From assembly GCF_019679435.2 (NCBI RefSeq), contig NZ_CP139781.1, positions 1,550,001 through 1,614,000 of the forward strand: a stretch of 64,000 nucleotides of DNA, written 5' to 3'. Source of the DNA: Actomonas aquatica. Lineage in GTDB: Bacteria > Verrucomicrobiota > Verrucomicrobiia > Opitutales > Opitutaceae. The notes below the pieces were generated by a model. That model worked only from the letters and a program-made list of their open reading frames with translations, did no database searches and was not told where the DNA came from. Of this stretch, positions 55,363-63,814 are shown piece by piece (within the stretch, counting starts at the first letter, position 1; each line of letters starts with the position of its first letter). A program made the translations under genes and the position numbers.

Positions 55363-56034
55363 ATGAGCGAATCCGACCCCACGCCCGCCCCGGAACTCCT
55401 TCCGCTGCCGCCCGTGCCGGCCTACGCGGCCTCGCGCCTCGACGCCGCCGCCATCGCCCGCCTCACCCGCTACGGTGAAGCCCTCGCCAGCGACGGGGTC
55501 ATTCGTGGACTCATCGGCCCGCGCGAGGTGCCCATCCTCTGGGACCGTCACCTGCTCAATTGCGCTGCCATGGCCGAGGCCATCAAACCCAACGCCAAGG
55601 TTGTCGACATCGGCACCGGCGCCGGGCTGCCCGGTATGGTCCTCGCCCTCGTGCGTCCCGACCTGCACCTCGTGCTCGTCGACACCCTGCAACGCCGCTG
55701 CGAATTTCTCGAAGAGATGGTCGCCGCCTTCGACCTCGCCGATCGCGTCGAGGTCATCTGGGGCCGCGCCGAAAGTATCCCGCCCTGCGAGGCCGACATC
55801 GTCACGTCGCGCGCGGTGGCTGCGCTCAAAAAGCTCGCCCCCTGGTGCCTGCCGCACGCCCGCATCGGCGGCCGTTTGCTCGCCATGAAGGGTCAAAAAG
55901 CCGGCGAAGAACTCGTCGCCGCCCGCAAAGTCCTGCACCAATGGGGCGCCGCCAAAAGCGCCCGTGTCGTCACCTGCGGCGAGGGCTGGATCGAGCCCAC
56001 CGTCACTCTCGTTTCCGCGACGCGCACCAAATAG
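55363..56034 (+). CDS. rsmG: 16S rRNA (guanine527-N7)-methyltransferase
   Basis: Methylates G527 of 16S rRNA. The 223-residue protein has the SAM motif VVDIGTGAGLPGMVLALVRP and the family segment VLVDTLQRRCEFLEEMV, then TSRAVAALKKLAPW. A proline-rich N-terminal extension of about 25 residues precedes the core. The start ATG 55363 lies only 10 bp after a REP-like pair, so ribosome binding may use no Shine-Dalgarno or depend on folding of the repeat. mnmG, a common neighbour, is absent. Confidence 0.93.
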   Translation: MSESDPTPAPELLPLPPVPAYAASRLDAAAIARLTRYGEALASDGVIRGLIGPREVPILWDRHLLNCAAMAEAIKPNAKVVDIGTGAGLPGMVLALVRPDLHLVLVDTLQRRCEFLEEMVAAFDLADRVEVIWGRAESIPPCEADIVTSRAVAALKKLAPWCLPHARIGGRLLAMKGQKAGEELVAARKVLHQWGAAKSARVVTCGEGWIEPTVTLVSATRTK

Positions 56035-56056
56035 GATCGCGCCGCGCCGCCCGCGA

Positions 56057-56584
56057 TCAGTTCAGCATCGCGATCACCTGCGCCAGCACATGCAGCGTCA
56101 GGCAGGCCGCCAGCGCCGCCGCGATATCGTCAGCCACCACGCCCCAGCCATCCGGCAGGTCCTGCAGTTTGCCGATCGGTCCGGGCTTCCAGATGTCGAA
56201 GAGACGAAAGAGCGCGAAGCCGGCCAGAAACACCGCCCACGGCGCCGCCCAATTTGGCAACACGACCGCCACGTAGGGCCAGCCGATGAAACAGAACGGG
56301 ATGGCGATGAACTCATCCAATACGATCTCACCCGGATCCCGTCGCCCGAGCCGAAACTCCGCTTCGCCACACATGGCGACAGCCAGGTAGATGCCCAGCG
56401 CCCCAAAGAGCACCGTGCCGAACCAGCCCACGTCGTAGAAGAACAGGGTGAAATACAGCAGCCCCGCCACGGACCCCCAGGTGCCCGGCGCTTTGCGGAT
56501 GCGGCCCACCGGCCCCACCGTCGCGAAATTGAGCACCAGCTGCAGCGGCAGAAAGCGCGGCCAGATCGGTTGACGCAGTTTCAT
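56057..56584 (-). CDS. pgpA: Phosphatidylglycerophosphatase A
   Basis: Removes the phosphate from phosphatidylglycerophosphate. The 175-residue membrane protein has the PgpA signature near the N-terminus (FATVGPVGRIRKAPGTWGSV) and the second motif DPGEIVLDEFIAIPFCFIGWP with the metal-binding acidic residues, followed by two to three hydrophobic segments. It lies 15 bp after pgsA, which makes its substrate, so the two work as consecutive steps of phosphatidylglycerol synthesis. Confidence 0.94.
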   Translation of the reverse strand: MKLRQPIWPRFLPLQLVLNFATVGPVGRIRKAPGTWGSVAGLLYFTLFFYDVGWFGTVLFGALGIYLAVAMCGEAEFRLGRRDPGEIVLDEFIAIPFCFIGWPYVAVVLPNWAAPWAVFLAGFALFRLFDIWKPGPIGKLQDLPDGWGVVADDIAAALAACLTLHVLAQVIAMLN

Positions 56585-56599
56585 CGTCGTGCGCTCCGC

Positions 56600-57202
56600 T
56601 TAGTCGGCGAACACGTGCGCGTGGCGGCGCAGGTAGTTCCAACCCGAGGTCACCGTCAGCAGCGCCGAAAGGAAATAGAAGCAAAGCCCCACGATGTGCA
56701 CGACGCGGATGATCATCATGTCATCCCCCGGAAACAGGTCGCCAAAATCATCCGACAACATGCGCGCGCCCATCAGCCAACCGATGGCATTGAGCTGCGT
56801 GAAGGTCTTCACTTTGCCACTTTTGTCGGCTTCCACCACGAGGCCCTTCACCGCCGCGATCATGCGCAGACCGGAGATCGCGAATTCGCGCGTCAGGATG
56901 CAGAGCCACGCCATCAGCGCGATCAGCGTGAGTTCCCCGAAGTAACCGCCTTGCAACAGCGCGACCATCAGGCCCAGCACCATCACCTTGTCGATCACCG
57001 CATCCATAAACCGCCCAAACTGCGAAACCTGACCCGACTTGCGGGCGATCAACCCATCGAGCCAATCAGACAAAGCCGCGACGATGAACAGCCAGAAGGC
57101 CAGCGTCGCCGCCGGGTTGAAATCGGCGATCATCAAGCCCACGACGGCAAACATCATCGGCACCCGCGAAACGGTGATCACATTGGGCAGAGTCCAGCGC
57201 AT
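56600..57202 (-). CDS. pgsA: CDP-diacylglycerol--glycerol-3-phosphate phosphatidyltransferase
   Basis: Makes phosphatidylglycerophosphate. The 200-residue membrane enzyme has the CDP-alcohol transferase motif D-x2-DG-x2-AR-x8-G-x3-D-x3-D in SDWLDGLIARKSGQVSQFGR followed by FMDAVIDK, at about residues 46-75. It begins with MRWTLPNVITVSRVP, the usual PgsA start. It is upstream of pgpA by 15 bp on the same strand. coaD diverges from it, with about 100 bp between the starts. Confidence 0.95.
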   Translation of the reverse strand: MRWTLPNVITVSRVPMMFAVVGLMIADFNPAATLAFWLFIVAALSDWLDGLIARKSGQVSQFGRFMDAVIDKVMVLGLMVALLQGGYFGELTLIALMAWLCILTREFAISGLRMIAAVKGLVVEADKSGKVKTFTQLNAIGWLMGARMLSDDFGDLFPGDDMMIIRVVHIVGLCFYFLSALLTVTSGWNYLRRHAHVFAD

Positions 57203-57303
57203 TACCTCGATTCACTGCCCCCGCTTCGTCGCTGGCAACCCCGGAAACATTACGATTTGCGCTCGCTCCATTTGCGCCCCTCGCATCTAGTGCCCCTTCG
57301 CTC

Positions 57304-57783
57304 ATGCGCCACTGCATATACCCCGGGACTTTCGACCCTGTCACCTACGGCCACCTCGATGTTTTGCGCCGTGCCGCCAAGCTGTTTGACCGCGTCACCA
57401 TCGCCGTCGCTCACAATCCCGGCAAAGGTCCCCTCTTTCAGCCCGAGCAACGCATCGAGATGATCGGCCCCAACATCACGGAGATGCCCAATGTCGATGT
57501 GACCACCTTCTCCGGCCTGCTCGTCGACTTCGCCGTCGAACAAAAAGCCACCGCCATCATCCGCGGTCTGCGTGCGCTCTCCGACTTTGAGTTCGAGTTC
57601 AACATGGCCCTCATGAACCGCCACCTGAAGGCCGAGATTGAAACCATCTTTGTCATGCCGGCCGAGGCGTTCAGCTATACCAGCTCCCACCTCGTCAAGC
57701 AGGTCGCCAAATACGGCGGCGACGTCACGAAGTTTGTCCCCGCCAACGTCGCCGCAGCCCTCGCCGAGGCCTACCGCACGTAA
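57304..57783 (+). CDS. coaD: Phosphopantetheine adenylyltransferase
   Basis: Penultimate step of coenzyme A synthesis. The 159-residue protein has the nucleotidyltransferase motif YPGTFDPVTYGHLDVL (T/HxGH form) and the C-terminal SSHLVKQVAKYGGDVT. The central DFAVEQKATAIIRGLRALSDFEFE is typical. The 3' end overlaps the M14 peptidase 3' end on the other strand by 13 bp. Confidence 0.96.
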   Translation: MRHCIYPGTFDPVTYGHLDVLRRAAKLFDRVTIAVAHNPGKGPLFQPEQRIEMIGPNITEMPNVDVTTFSGLLVDFAVEQKATAIIRGLRALSDFEFEFNMALMNRHLKAEIETIFVMPAEAFSYTSSHLVKQVAKYGGDVTKFVPANVAAALAEAYRT

Positions 57784-60503
57784 CTGCCCACGTCGTTCTG
57801 CAAGCCCGGCGCGTAGAGCAACGCGTTGAGCAACATCGGCACCGACGCGTGCCACATCGCCCGGTAGCCCGGCTCGTCGCTGAACAGAATCAAGTGGCCG
57901 TCGCCGATCGGCTCGTCGATCACCGCCGCCGCCCTCGCCAGTAGGCGCTCCGTATTCTCCGGCCAGATGTGGCCCGACACCCACAGGTTCTCGTCAGCAA
58001 ACCGCACCACATTCGTGCCGGTCGTGGATGGTTGGAAGAACGCGTCCCCATCGGCGAAATACGGCAGCTCCGTCTGCGCATAACCAAAACTCAGGAAGTG
58101 CTCCGGCTCGATCGTGGCCCGCAGCAACGCCCCCGGCAGCGGCAGCACCTGATCGTCAAACGCGACCTCTTCGTCCTCGCCGTCCGCGACACCCACCAGC
58201 CGCGTGTCGGTCCAGCCCGTGTCGGCGTCGACCGCAAACTCCGCCGCGCCGCCCAGACAGATGAGCGTGCCGCCTTGCTCCATCCACGACCGCAGGTGCG
58301 CCCGACCGTCTTCGTCGAAGGCGTCCGACCAGCGACCCGACCACGCCGACGGCAGAATCACGACGTTGAAGCCGCTCAGGTCGAGCGACCCCAGCCGATC
58401 CGCCGCCACCGGCACGTAGTCCACCACGCCCAGCGTATCCAAAAGATGATACATCGCCCCATAGCTGGCCGGCGTCACGGGATCTCCCGCCGCCACGATC
58501 ACCTTGGGCACTTTGAGCGCCATCATCGCCACCGAACCCACGCCGGTGCTGCCGTCCTCAGTGAACGTGCCGTGCACCGGCACTACTCCGGCAGCTTGGC
58601 CGTCGAGACTGAACGGCCCGAGCCGCGCCACCACATCCGCCGGATTGCGCTCCGCCCGCACCACCAAAGATCCGGCCGGGAAACTCTGATTGCCGACCTG
58701 CAACGGTTTGACCGCCGCCGACACGCGGTAGCCCGCGCGCAACAAGCTCAGCGCGCGCTCCTTCATGCCCGCTTGGTCGACCGGCAGCACCCACGCCGTC
58801 GCGTCCTTCACCGACAGCGCCGGCTTCACTGCCACCGGCGGCAACCCGCTCTTCGATCGCGCTGTCGTCGCGACCGACGCCAGGTCGACCGGCGTCGCCG
58901 TTTGGTAAGCCTCCACGCCAAACAGCAACGGCAGGCTCCACGCCGTCTGATCGTAAAACTCGTAGTCGTCCTCGGGCGCGTTGTCCCCGCGCTCGCGATT
59001 GCGCTCCACCTTGGCCAACTGCCGCTCGACAAACGCCGCGTCCATCTGCGAATGCGTCTGCAACAGCGCCCGCGCCAACGGCCCGCGCGGCTGCGCCAGA
59101 TCCACCACCAAGGTGCCCGGCGCCAACTCGATCTCACTCACGTCGCGACCTTCAAAGTCGCGCGCCCCAGTCAGCCGCACGCGCTCGTTGAGCTGTTGCA
59201 CTTCGATCCCCTGCCCGCGCAACAACGCGCTGAGCGGGTGTTCGAAAGGCAAACCCGGCAGAAACACCTGCTGCATCTCCCCCTGCCGACCGACGGCCAC
59301 AGCATCAACAAACGCCGCGTGGAAGTCGCGCAACCGCGCATCGCGGTTCGCCGCCGCCGTGCGGATCGTCGTCATGCTCGCCACAAAGTGTTTCGCGATG
59401 GCTTGGCGCAGCGTCATCGTCGTGCCGTCGTCGCGCCGATAATTGCGGCCTCGTTTGCCCCCGCCGCTGGTCTCGTAGGTCATGCCGGTGGCGCCTTGGA
59501 GCGACGGCCAGCTGTCCCAGTAACCCGGGTAAAAAATGTCGAAGTCGTCACGCACGTAGTAGAGCCAGTGCTGCGCGTCGAAGGCCGCCGCGTTGGCGCG
59601 GCCAAACACGTCCTGCCAGCGTTCCGTCTGCTCGCGCGGCAACTGCGGATTGATCGGCAGCATCGCCGGCGGGAAGAAATACTCTTTGGTTTCGCCATGA
59701 TGGTCCGCCGCCACCTGCGGCATCCACTCGAGGTAGGCCGCGGCGGTGTTGCGACTCTCCACCTGCGAGAGCGCGATCATGTCGCGGTTGAGGTCAAAGT
59801 AGTAGTGATTGTAGCGACCCTGCACGTTCCACGGGTTCTCCTTCTCCCACGCAAAACGCTCCGGCCGGCCGATGCCGTGGGCGTTGGCCCACACCACAAA
59901 ACGTTCCCGACCATCCGGGTTCTGGCAGGGGTTCATCACCACCACCACGTCGCGCAGCAGCGCCTCCACTTCGGCGCTCCGCGACGCGAGCAAGGTGTAG
60001 AGCACCTGCATCGCCGCCTCCGTGCCCGCCGCCTCGTCGCCGTGGATGTTGTAACCGAGCCACACGATGATCGGCTGCTTCGCCACCGCGCGATCGAGCG
60101 CTCGTCCGCTGAGCGGAGCCCGCCCGTCGACCAATCGTTGGTTGGCCGCTTTGATCTCCTCGAGGCGGGCGAGGTTTTCCGGCGAAGAGATCACCAGCAC
60201 CTGCATCGGCCGCCGTTCGTTGGTCATGCCCGTGGGCTCAATCATCAGGCGTTCGCTGCCGCGGTAACGATCCACCAGCCGCAGCACCGCGCCGTAATCG
60301 GCGTAGGCCTCCCCCACGGCATAACCCAGCACGGTCTCCGGCGCCGGCAACGCCTCGTCCAAGGTCCAACCCGCGCGGAAGTCGAAGGGCGTCTCCGCCA
60401 CCGGCAGATACGGCGTGGGCTCCTGCGCCCCCAGGCTGACGGTCAGCGCGACCAGCGCGCCCACCCACTTACAACGAGACCAGGAAAATAGCGTAGCGAT
60501 CAT
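57771..60503 (-). CDS. Secreted M14-family zinc carboxypeptidase
   Basis: A 910-residue exported protein. The start ATG 60503 gives an N-terminal signal (VGALVALTVSLGAQ). The M14 zinc site is GYNIHGDEAAGTEAA (His154, Glu157), followed by NPCQNPDGRERFV and a later His in AADHHGETKEY, and the catalytic Glu lies further on. The carboxypeptidase domain covers about 60-420. A long C-terminal region (about 420-910), with LSGFNVVILPSAWSGR and GTLICLGGAAEF, resembles a class I amidotransferase-like fold. This arrangement is common in large M14 proteins of related phyla. The preference for free or cross-linked peptides is unknown. Confidence 0.88.
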   Translation of the reverse strand: MIATLFSWSRCKWVGALVALTVSLGAQEPTPYLPVAETPFDFRAGWTLDEALPAPETVLGYAVGEAYADYGAVLRLVDRYRGSERLMIEPTGMTNERRPMQVLVISSPENLARLEEIKAANQRLVDGRAPLSGRALDRAVAKQPIIVWLGYNIHGDEAAGTEAAMQVLYTLLASRSAEVEALLRDVVVVMNPCQNPDGRERFVVWANAHGIGRPERFAWEKENPWNVQGRYNHYYFDLNRDMIALSQVESRNTAAAYLEWMPQVAADHHGETKEYFFPPAMLPINPQLPREQTERWQDVFGRANAAAFDAQHWLYYVRDDFDIFYPGYWDSWPSLQGATGMTYETSGGGKRGRNYRRDDGTTMTLRQAIAKHFVASMTTIRTAAANRDARLRDFHAAFVDAVAVGRQGEMQQVFLPGLPFEHPLSALLRGQGIEVQQLNERVRLTGARDFEGRDVSEIELAPGTLVVDLAQPRGPLARALLQTHSQMDAAFVERQLAKVERNRERGDNAPEDDYEFYDQTAWSLPLLFGVEAYQTATPVDLASVATTARSKSGLPPVAVKPALSVKDATAWVLPVDQAGMKERALSLLRAGYRVSAAVKPLQVGNQSFPAGSLVVRAERNPADVVARLGPFSLDGQAAGVVPVHGTFTEDGSTGVGSVAMMALKVPKVIVAAGDPVTPASYGAMYHLLDTLGVVDYVPVAADRLGSLDLSGFNVVILPSAWSGRWSDAFDEDGRAHLRSWMEQGGTLICLGGAAEFAVDADTGWTDTRLVGVADGEDEEVAFDDQVLPLPGALLRATIEPEHFLSFGYAQTELPYFADGDAFFQPSTTGTNVVRFADENLWVSGHIWPENTERLLARAAAVIDEPIGDGHLILFSDEPGYRAMWHASVPMLLNALLYAPGLQNDVGSYVR

Positions 60504-60895
60504 GTGGCGGAAATCCGAGCGACGGAACCAGCAAGCAAGGTTCCGCCACCCCACTCCCGCAACGCCTTTCCCTGCGCGTCACCGGGTCCGACCACATTTT
60601 TCAAAACGCGCTCAAATCTGCTGAGCCGTTTTGCCGATCCCTTGCGCATGACTTCCCGAACGAGCGCATCTTTTCCCGCTTCCACGCCCCTCGGGTGTGG
60701 GTTGACGACCCCGCCCCGTCCGGCTCCGGCCGGGCGGGGCCCCGTTCCTTTGCTCCCGTCTCCTAATCCACCATAACGGAGCCCCCGGCCCCGGGACCGT
60801 CACGTCCCGGGGCCATCCGGGATGGCGTCCGCTCAAAAAAAATCGCCCAACGCCGGGAGCGTTGAGCGATTCAAAAAAACGGGGTCGTCGCGGGA
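60504..60895. other. Gene-free interval with GC-rich hairpins
   Basis: This 392-bp gap lies between the M14 peptidase start and the aspartate aminotransferase stop, both on the minus strand. I find no convincing gene. Three strong hairpins are at 60682-60700 (8 bp), 60709-60739 (8 bp of G-C) and 60787-60814 (11 bp), with a smaller one at 60813-60825. Short ORFs on both strands have no family similarity. A terminator for the aminotransferase lies at 60833-60871. Confidence 0.7.
60833..60871 (-). terminator. Intrinsic terminator of the aspartate aminotransferase gene
   Basis: A 13-bp stem (AATCGCTCAACGC on the minus strand with its partner, one G-T pair, 5-nt loop) is followed by a run of about nine T. 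It lies 25 bp after the aminotransferase stop. Confidence 0.9.
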
Positions 60896-62083
60896 TCAGA
60901 GCGAACCGCAGAAGCGGGCCAGACGATCCAAGCCCTTTTGCAGGGTCTCGTCCGAAGTCGCGTAACTGATGCGCAGGAACCCTTCGGTGCCAAACGCACT
61001 GCCCGGCACGGCGGCAACCTTTTCGCTCTCCAGCAAACGCGAGCAGAACTCCATGTCGGGCACGCCAAAACTGGAGACGTTCGGGAAAAGGTAGAACGCG
61101 CCCTGAGCGAGCTGACAGTCGATACCGGAGATGGCGTTGAGTCCGGCGTGGACCAGTTTACGTCGACGGTCGAAGGCCACCAGCATCTCATCGAGCGCCG
61201 CCTTCGTTTTGTCCCACTCGGTATACGCCGCGAGCGCGCCCCACTGGGCGAAGGTGGTGGCATTGGACGTCATTTGGCTCTGCAGATCGGCGATCGCGGT
61301 GGCGATCGGCGTCGGCGCGACAATCGTGCCCAAGCGCCAACCCGTCATCGAAAAGGTTTTGGCGAAGCCGGAGACGATGATGGTGCGCTCCCGCGCTTCG
61401 GCCGAAAACGACGCCGGCGAAACATGCGTGACGCCATCGTAGAGCAGGTGCTCATAGATTTCGTCCGACATGATGTAGAGGTTGTGCTTCACCGCGACGG
61501 CCGTGATGGCCTCCAACTCCTCACGGGTGTAAACTGCACCAGACGGATTGGAGGGTGAATTGAGAATGATCAGTTTGCTCTTCGGCGTGATCGCCGCTTC
61601 GACCATGTCCGGCGTGAGCTTAAAGCCGGTCGCATCGGTCGCCACGACCACCTTGGGCGTCGCCCCCGCCAGCTTCACCATCTCGGGATAACTCACCCAA
61701 AACGGCGCCGGCACGATCACCTCGTCACCCGGCGAGCACAGCGCGAGGATCGTAAGGTAACAGGAGAACTTGCCACCCGGACTCACGACCACTTGAGCCG
61801 GCTTCGTCTCCAGGCCGTAGACGTCGGCGTATTTCGCGGCCAACGCCTCGCGCAGCGGCGGGATGCCGGGGGTCGGGGCGTATTTGGTTTTACCATCCCG
61901 CAGCGCCTGCGCCGCGGCCTCCTTGATGTGATCAGGGGTGTCGAAGTCGGGCTCACCGGCGGCGAACCCACAGACGTCTTCACCGGCTGCTTTCAGGGCC
62001 TTGGCCTTGGCGTCGACAGCAAGCGTCGGCGACGGCGAGACATTCAGGGCCCAGGTGGATAATGGGGAGGGGGCTTGGCTCAT
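60896..62083 (-). CDS. Aspartate/aromatic aminotransferase, class I
   Basis: A 395-residue PLP-dependent aminotransferase. The PLP lysine is in [17 protein letters not shown]; the N-terminal [12 protein letters not shown] and [16 protein letters not shown] are characteristic of the bacterial aspartate aminotransferase group (subgroup Ib). The start is ATG 62083, with a TTG two codons earlier. It probably transaminates aspartate and oxaloacetate, and perhaps aromatic or prephenate substrates. The terminator follows at once. The upstream RHH-H1 gene is separated by its own terminator. Confidence 0.92.
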   Translation of the reverse strand: MSQAPSPLSTWALNVSPSPTLAVDAKAKALKAAGEDVCGFAAGEPDFDTPDHIKEAAAQALRDGKTKYAPTPGIPPLREALAAKYADVYGLETKPAQVVVSPGGKFSCYLTILALCSPGDEVIVPAPFWVSYPEMVKLAGATPKVVVATDATGFKLTPDMVEAAITPKSKLIILNSPSNPSGAVYTREELEAITAVAVKHNLYIMSDEIYEHLLYDGVTHVSPASFSAEARERTIIVSGFAKTFSMTGWRLGTIVAPTPIATAIADLQSQMTSNATTFAQWGALAAYTEWDKTKAALDEMLVAFDRRRKLVHAGLNAISGIDCQLAQGAFYLFPNVSSFGVPDMEFCSRLLESEKVAAVPGSAFGTEGFLRISYATSDETLQKGLDRLARFCGSL

Positions 62084-62180
62084 GGTCAAAACGGGACGGA
62101 ACGCTTGGTCGCGTTCGTCAAATAATCAAGTTCATCGGGAATGCGCGCCGCCAGTCTGAGCGACCGGATCGGTCGCGCGC

Positions 62181-62210
62181 AAAAAAGAAGCCCCCACCAG
62201 CGGTGAGGGC
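62181..62210 (-). terminator. Intrinsic terminator of the RHH-H1 gene
   Basis: On the minus strand the 9-bp stem GCCCTCACC pairs with GGTGGGGGC (one G-T pair, 3-nt loop) and is followed by a T-rich run (CTTCTTTTTT). It lies about 31 bp after the stop. Confidence 0.85.
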
Positions 62211-62241
62211 TCGCAAATCTGTGCGGAAGCTAACCCGCGAC

Positions 62242-62730
62242 TTAGCGGGACTTCTTGCCCTTCTTGGCGGCTTTCTTGGCCGGAGCAGCTTTTTTGGCCG
62301 GAGCCTTTTTCACCGCGGCTTTCTTGGCCGGCGCTTTTTTAGCGGGAGCCTTTTTCGCCGGAGCGGGCTTGGCAGCGGCCTTCTTGGCGGTCGCCTTCTT
62401 CTTGCCCTTGGCCACGGTGGGCTTGGCCGGTTTGGTCACCGCGAGGTCGTCGAGTGCCGCGCGCAGGAGCTCACCCACGCTGACCTTCTTTTTCTTCGAG
62501 GTGCGGGTCAGCACCGTCTTCATGTCGCCCGGCAGGCGGACCGAAATCTGACGATGCTCTTCACGAGTGCTCTCGTAACGATCAAAGTTGTAGGAAGCGA
62601 GAGCGAGGCGAACCACTTCACTGGTGGACGCGAGACCCATCTTGGACTGGGCGGACGTGATCTTGCTGATCAACGAAACCGGCAGGTCAAAGGTGAGCGG
62701 GGAAGCGGGGCTGGGAGCTTTTTTTGCCAT
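62242..62730 (-). CDS. Tandem ribbon-helix-helix protein with histone-H1-like tail
   Basis: A 162-residue basic protein. Two RHH-like segments are visible: residues about 11-48 (PLTFDLPVSLISKITSAQ, then TSEVVRLALASYNF) and 60-97 (RQISVRLPGDMKTVLTR, then VSVGELLRAALDDLAV). From about residue 100 to the end the protein is Lys/Ala/Pro repeat (KKAPAKKAP), like histone H1 tails and AlgP-type proteins. RHH pairs bind DNA through beta strands, while the tail would bind the DNA backbone, so a nucleoid-compacting role is inferred. It starts at ATG 62730; a longer frame has no support. It is a single-gene unit. Confidence 0.85.
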   Translation of the reverse strand: MAKKAPSPASPLTFDLPVSLISKITSAQSKMGLASTSEVVRLALASYNFDRYESTREEHRQISVRLPGDMKTVLTRTSKKKKVSVGELLRAALDDLAVTKPAKPTVAKGKKKATAKKAAAKPAPAKKAPAKKAPAKKAAVKKAPAKKAAPAKKAAKKGKKSR

Positions 62731-62915
62731 GGCAGAGTGACGTTCAACCGGAGAACAGGAGAAGAGAGTGCTCAAGGCAATCCACGGGACCGCCCACCAA
62801 GCAATGCTAAACTGCCGTCATTGCCCGGTTTGAGCCATTCTCCGACCACAATTACGCTGTATTGACGCTTTCCCTACCCTGCCCGACCGCGTCGAGTCGC
62901 GCGATCGCGCCCGCA

Positions 62916-63728
62916 TTAGGAGAGCGCAGCCACCAATTCACACCGCGTCGATTCACTTCCGCCCACATAAAACGTGCGCGGCATTTCGAGGTCGAAACGT
63001 CGTAACGGCAGCGGCGAATTCGCGATGAACGTCACGTCTCCTCCCGCACCGCGCACCATCGCGATGCCTGCCGCGATATCCCACAACTTCACGTTGTGAT
63101 CGACCACGCCGTCGAACAGGCCGGCGGCCACGTAAGCCAAGTGCAACGCACTGCTGCCGAGCGCCCGAATCTTGTAACGGCTGACCAGCGCTTCGCCGTG
63201 GCCGGGAAATTCTCCCTGCGCATGCGGGCTGTGGAAACCGATCACCGACTTCGATCCCAACGGTCCCGGACGCACCCGCACAGCCTCTGCGCCATCCCAC
63301 ATGCCGATCCCTGGCCCGCCATGCATCAGCACGCGCCGGGCGGCGTCATAGATTACCCCATACACCGGCTCGCCATGTTCCAGCAGGGCCAACGAGATCG
63401 CACACTGCGCCAGGCCGGTGGCAAAGTTGTTGGTGCCGTCGATCGGATCCAGCACCCAAGTGAAACGACTGTCAGCCTCCAACACCCGATCGGTGAGCAA
63501 CTCCTCGCTGAACCCACGGTCCTCCGGATGGGCCTCCGCCACCGCCGCCAGAATCGCGCGCGAAATCGCATGGTCGATCGCCGTCACCCGACTGCCGTCC
63601 GCCTTCCATTGGCTGCTGACCTGCCCCAGATTTTCGTGCAGGCAGTCAACCTGACCGAGCACCACCGTCTTGGCGGTGGCGATACGTCGTTGCAGATCAG
63701 AATCGGTGGCAGTCGTGGCTTCGGACAT
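62916..63728 (-). CDS. Inositol monophosphatase family protein
   Basis: A Mg-dependent sugar-phosphate phosphatase of the IMPase family, 270 residues from ATG 63728; an ATG at 63743 would add five. The metal-binding motifs are GFSEELL, WVLDPIDGTNNFATGL and, near the C-terminus, NVKLWDIAAGIAMVRGAGG. Substrates in this family include inositol-1-phosphate, histidinol phosphate and 3'-phosphoadenosine nucleotides; the sequence does not tell which applies. It is separated from the unknown upstream gene by a terminator. Confidence 0.9.
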   Translation of the reverse strand: MSEATTATDSDLQRRIATAKTVVLGQVDCLHENLGQVSSQWKADGSRVTAIDHAISRAILAAVAEAHPEDRGFSEELLTDRVLEADSRFTWVLDPIDGTNNFATGLAQCAISLALLEHGEPVYGVIYDAARRVLMHGGPGIGMWDGAEAVRVRPGPLGSKSVIGFHSPHAQGEFPGHGEALVSRYKIRALGSSALHLAYVAAGLFDGVVDHNVKLWDIAAGIAMVRGAGGDVTFIANSPLPLRRFDLEMPRTFYVGGSESTRCELVAALS

Positions 63729-63769
63729 GTTTGTGTTCAACATGCGACAAGCCCCGGACACATGGCATC

Positions 63770-63808
63770 AAAAAAGTCCCCGCGACGACGAAGCGTAACG
63801 CGGGGACT
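63770..63808 (-). terminator. Intrinsic terminator of the gene at the window end
   Basis: A perfect 10-bp stem (AGTCCCCGCG and complement, 14-nt loop) is followed on the minus strand by a six-T run. It lies 7 bp after the stop of the partial gene. Confidence 0.88.
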
Positions 63809-63814
63809 AGAAAA

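Noticed and set aside
57969-60491. Plus-strand open frame of 840 codons antisense to the M14 peptidase
   Set aside because: The composition is almost only Arg, His, Gln and Ala with no recognisable domain, while the peptidase frame has a signal peptide and zinc motifs.
60500-60836. Two small frames in the gap before the M14 gene
   Set aside because: The proteins of about 61 and 74 residues are basic, low in hydrophobic content and cross predicted hairpins; no support for coding.
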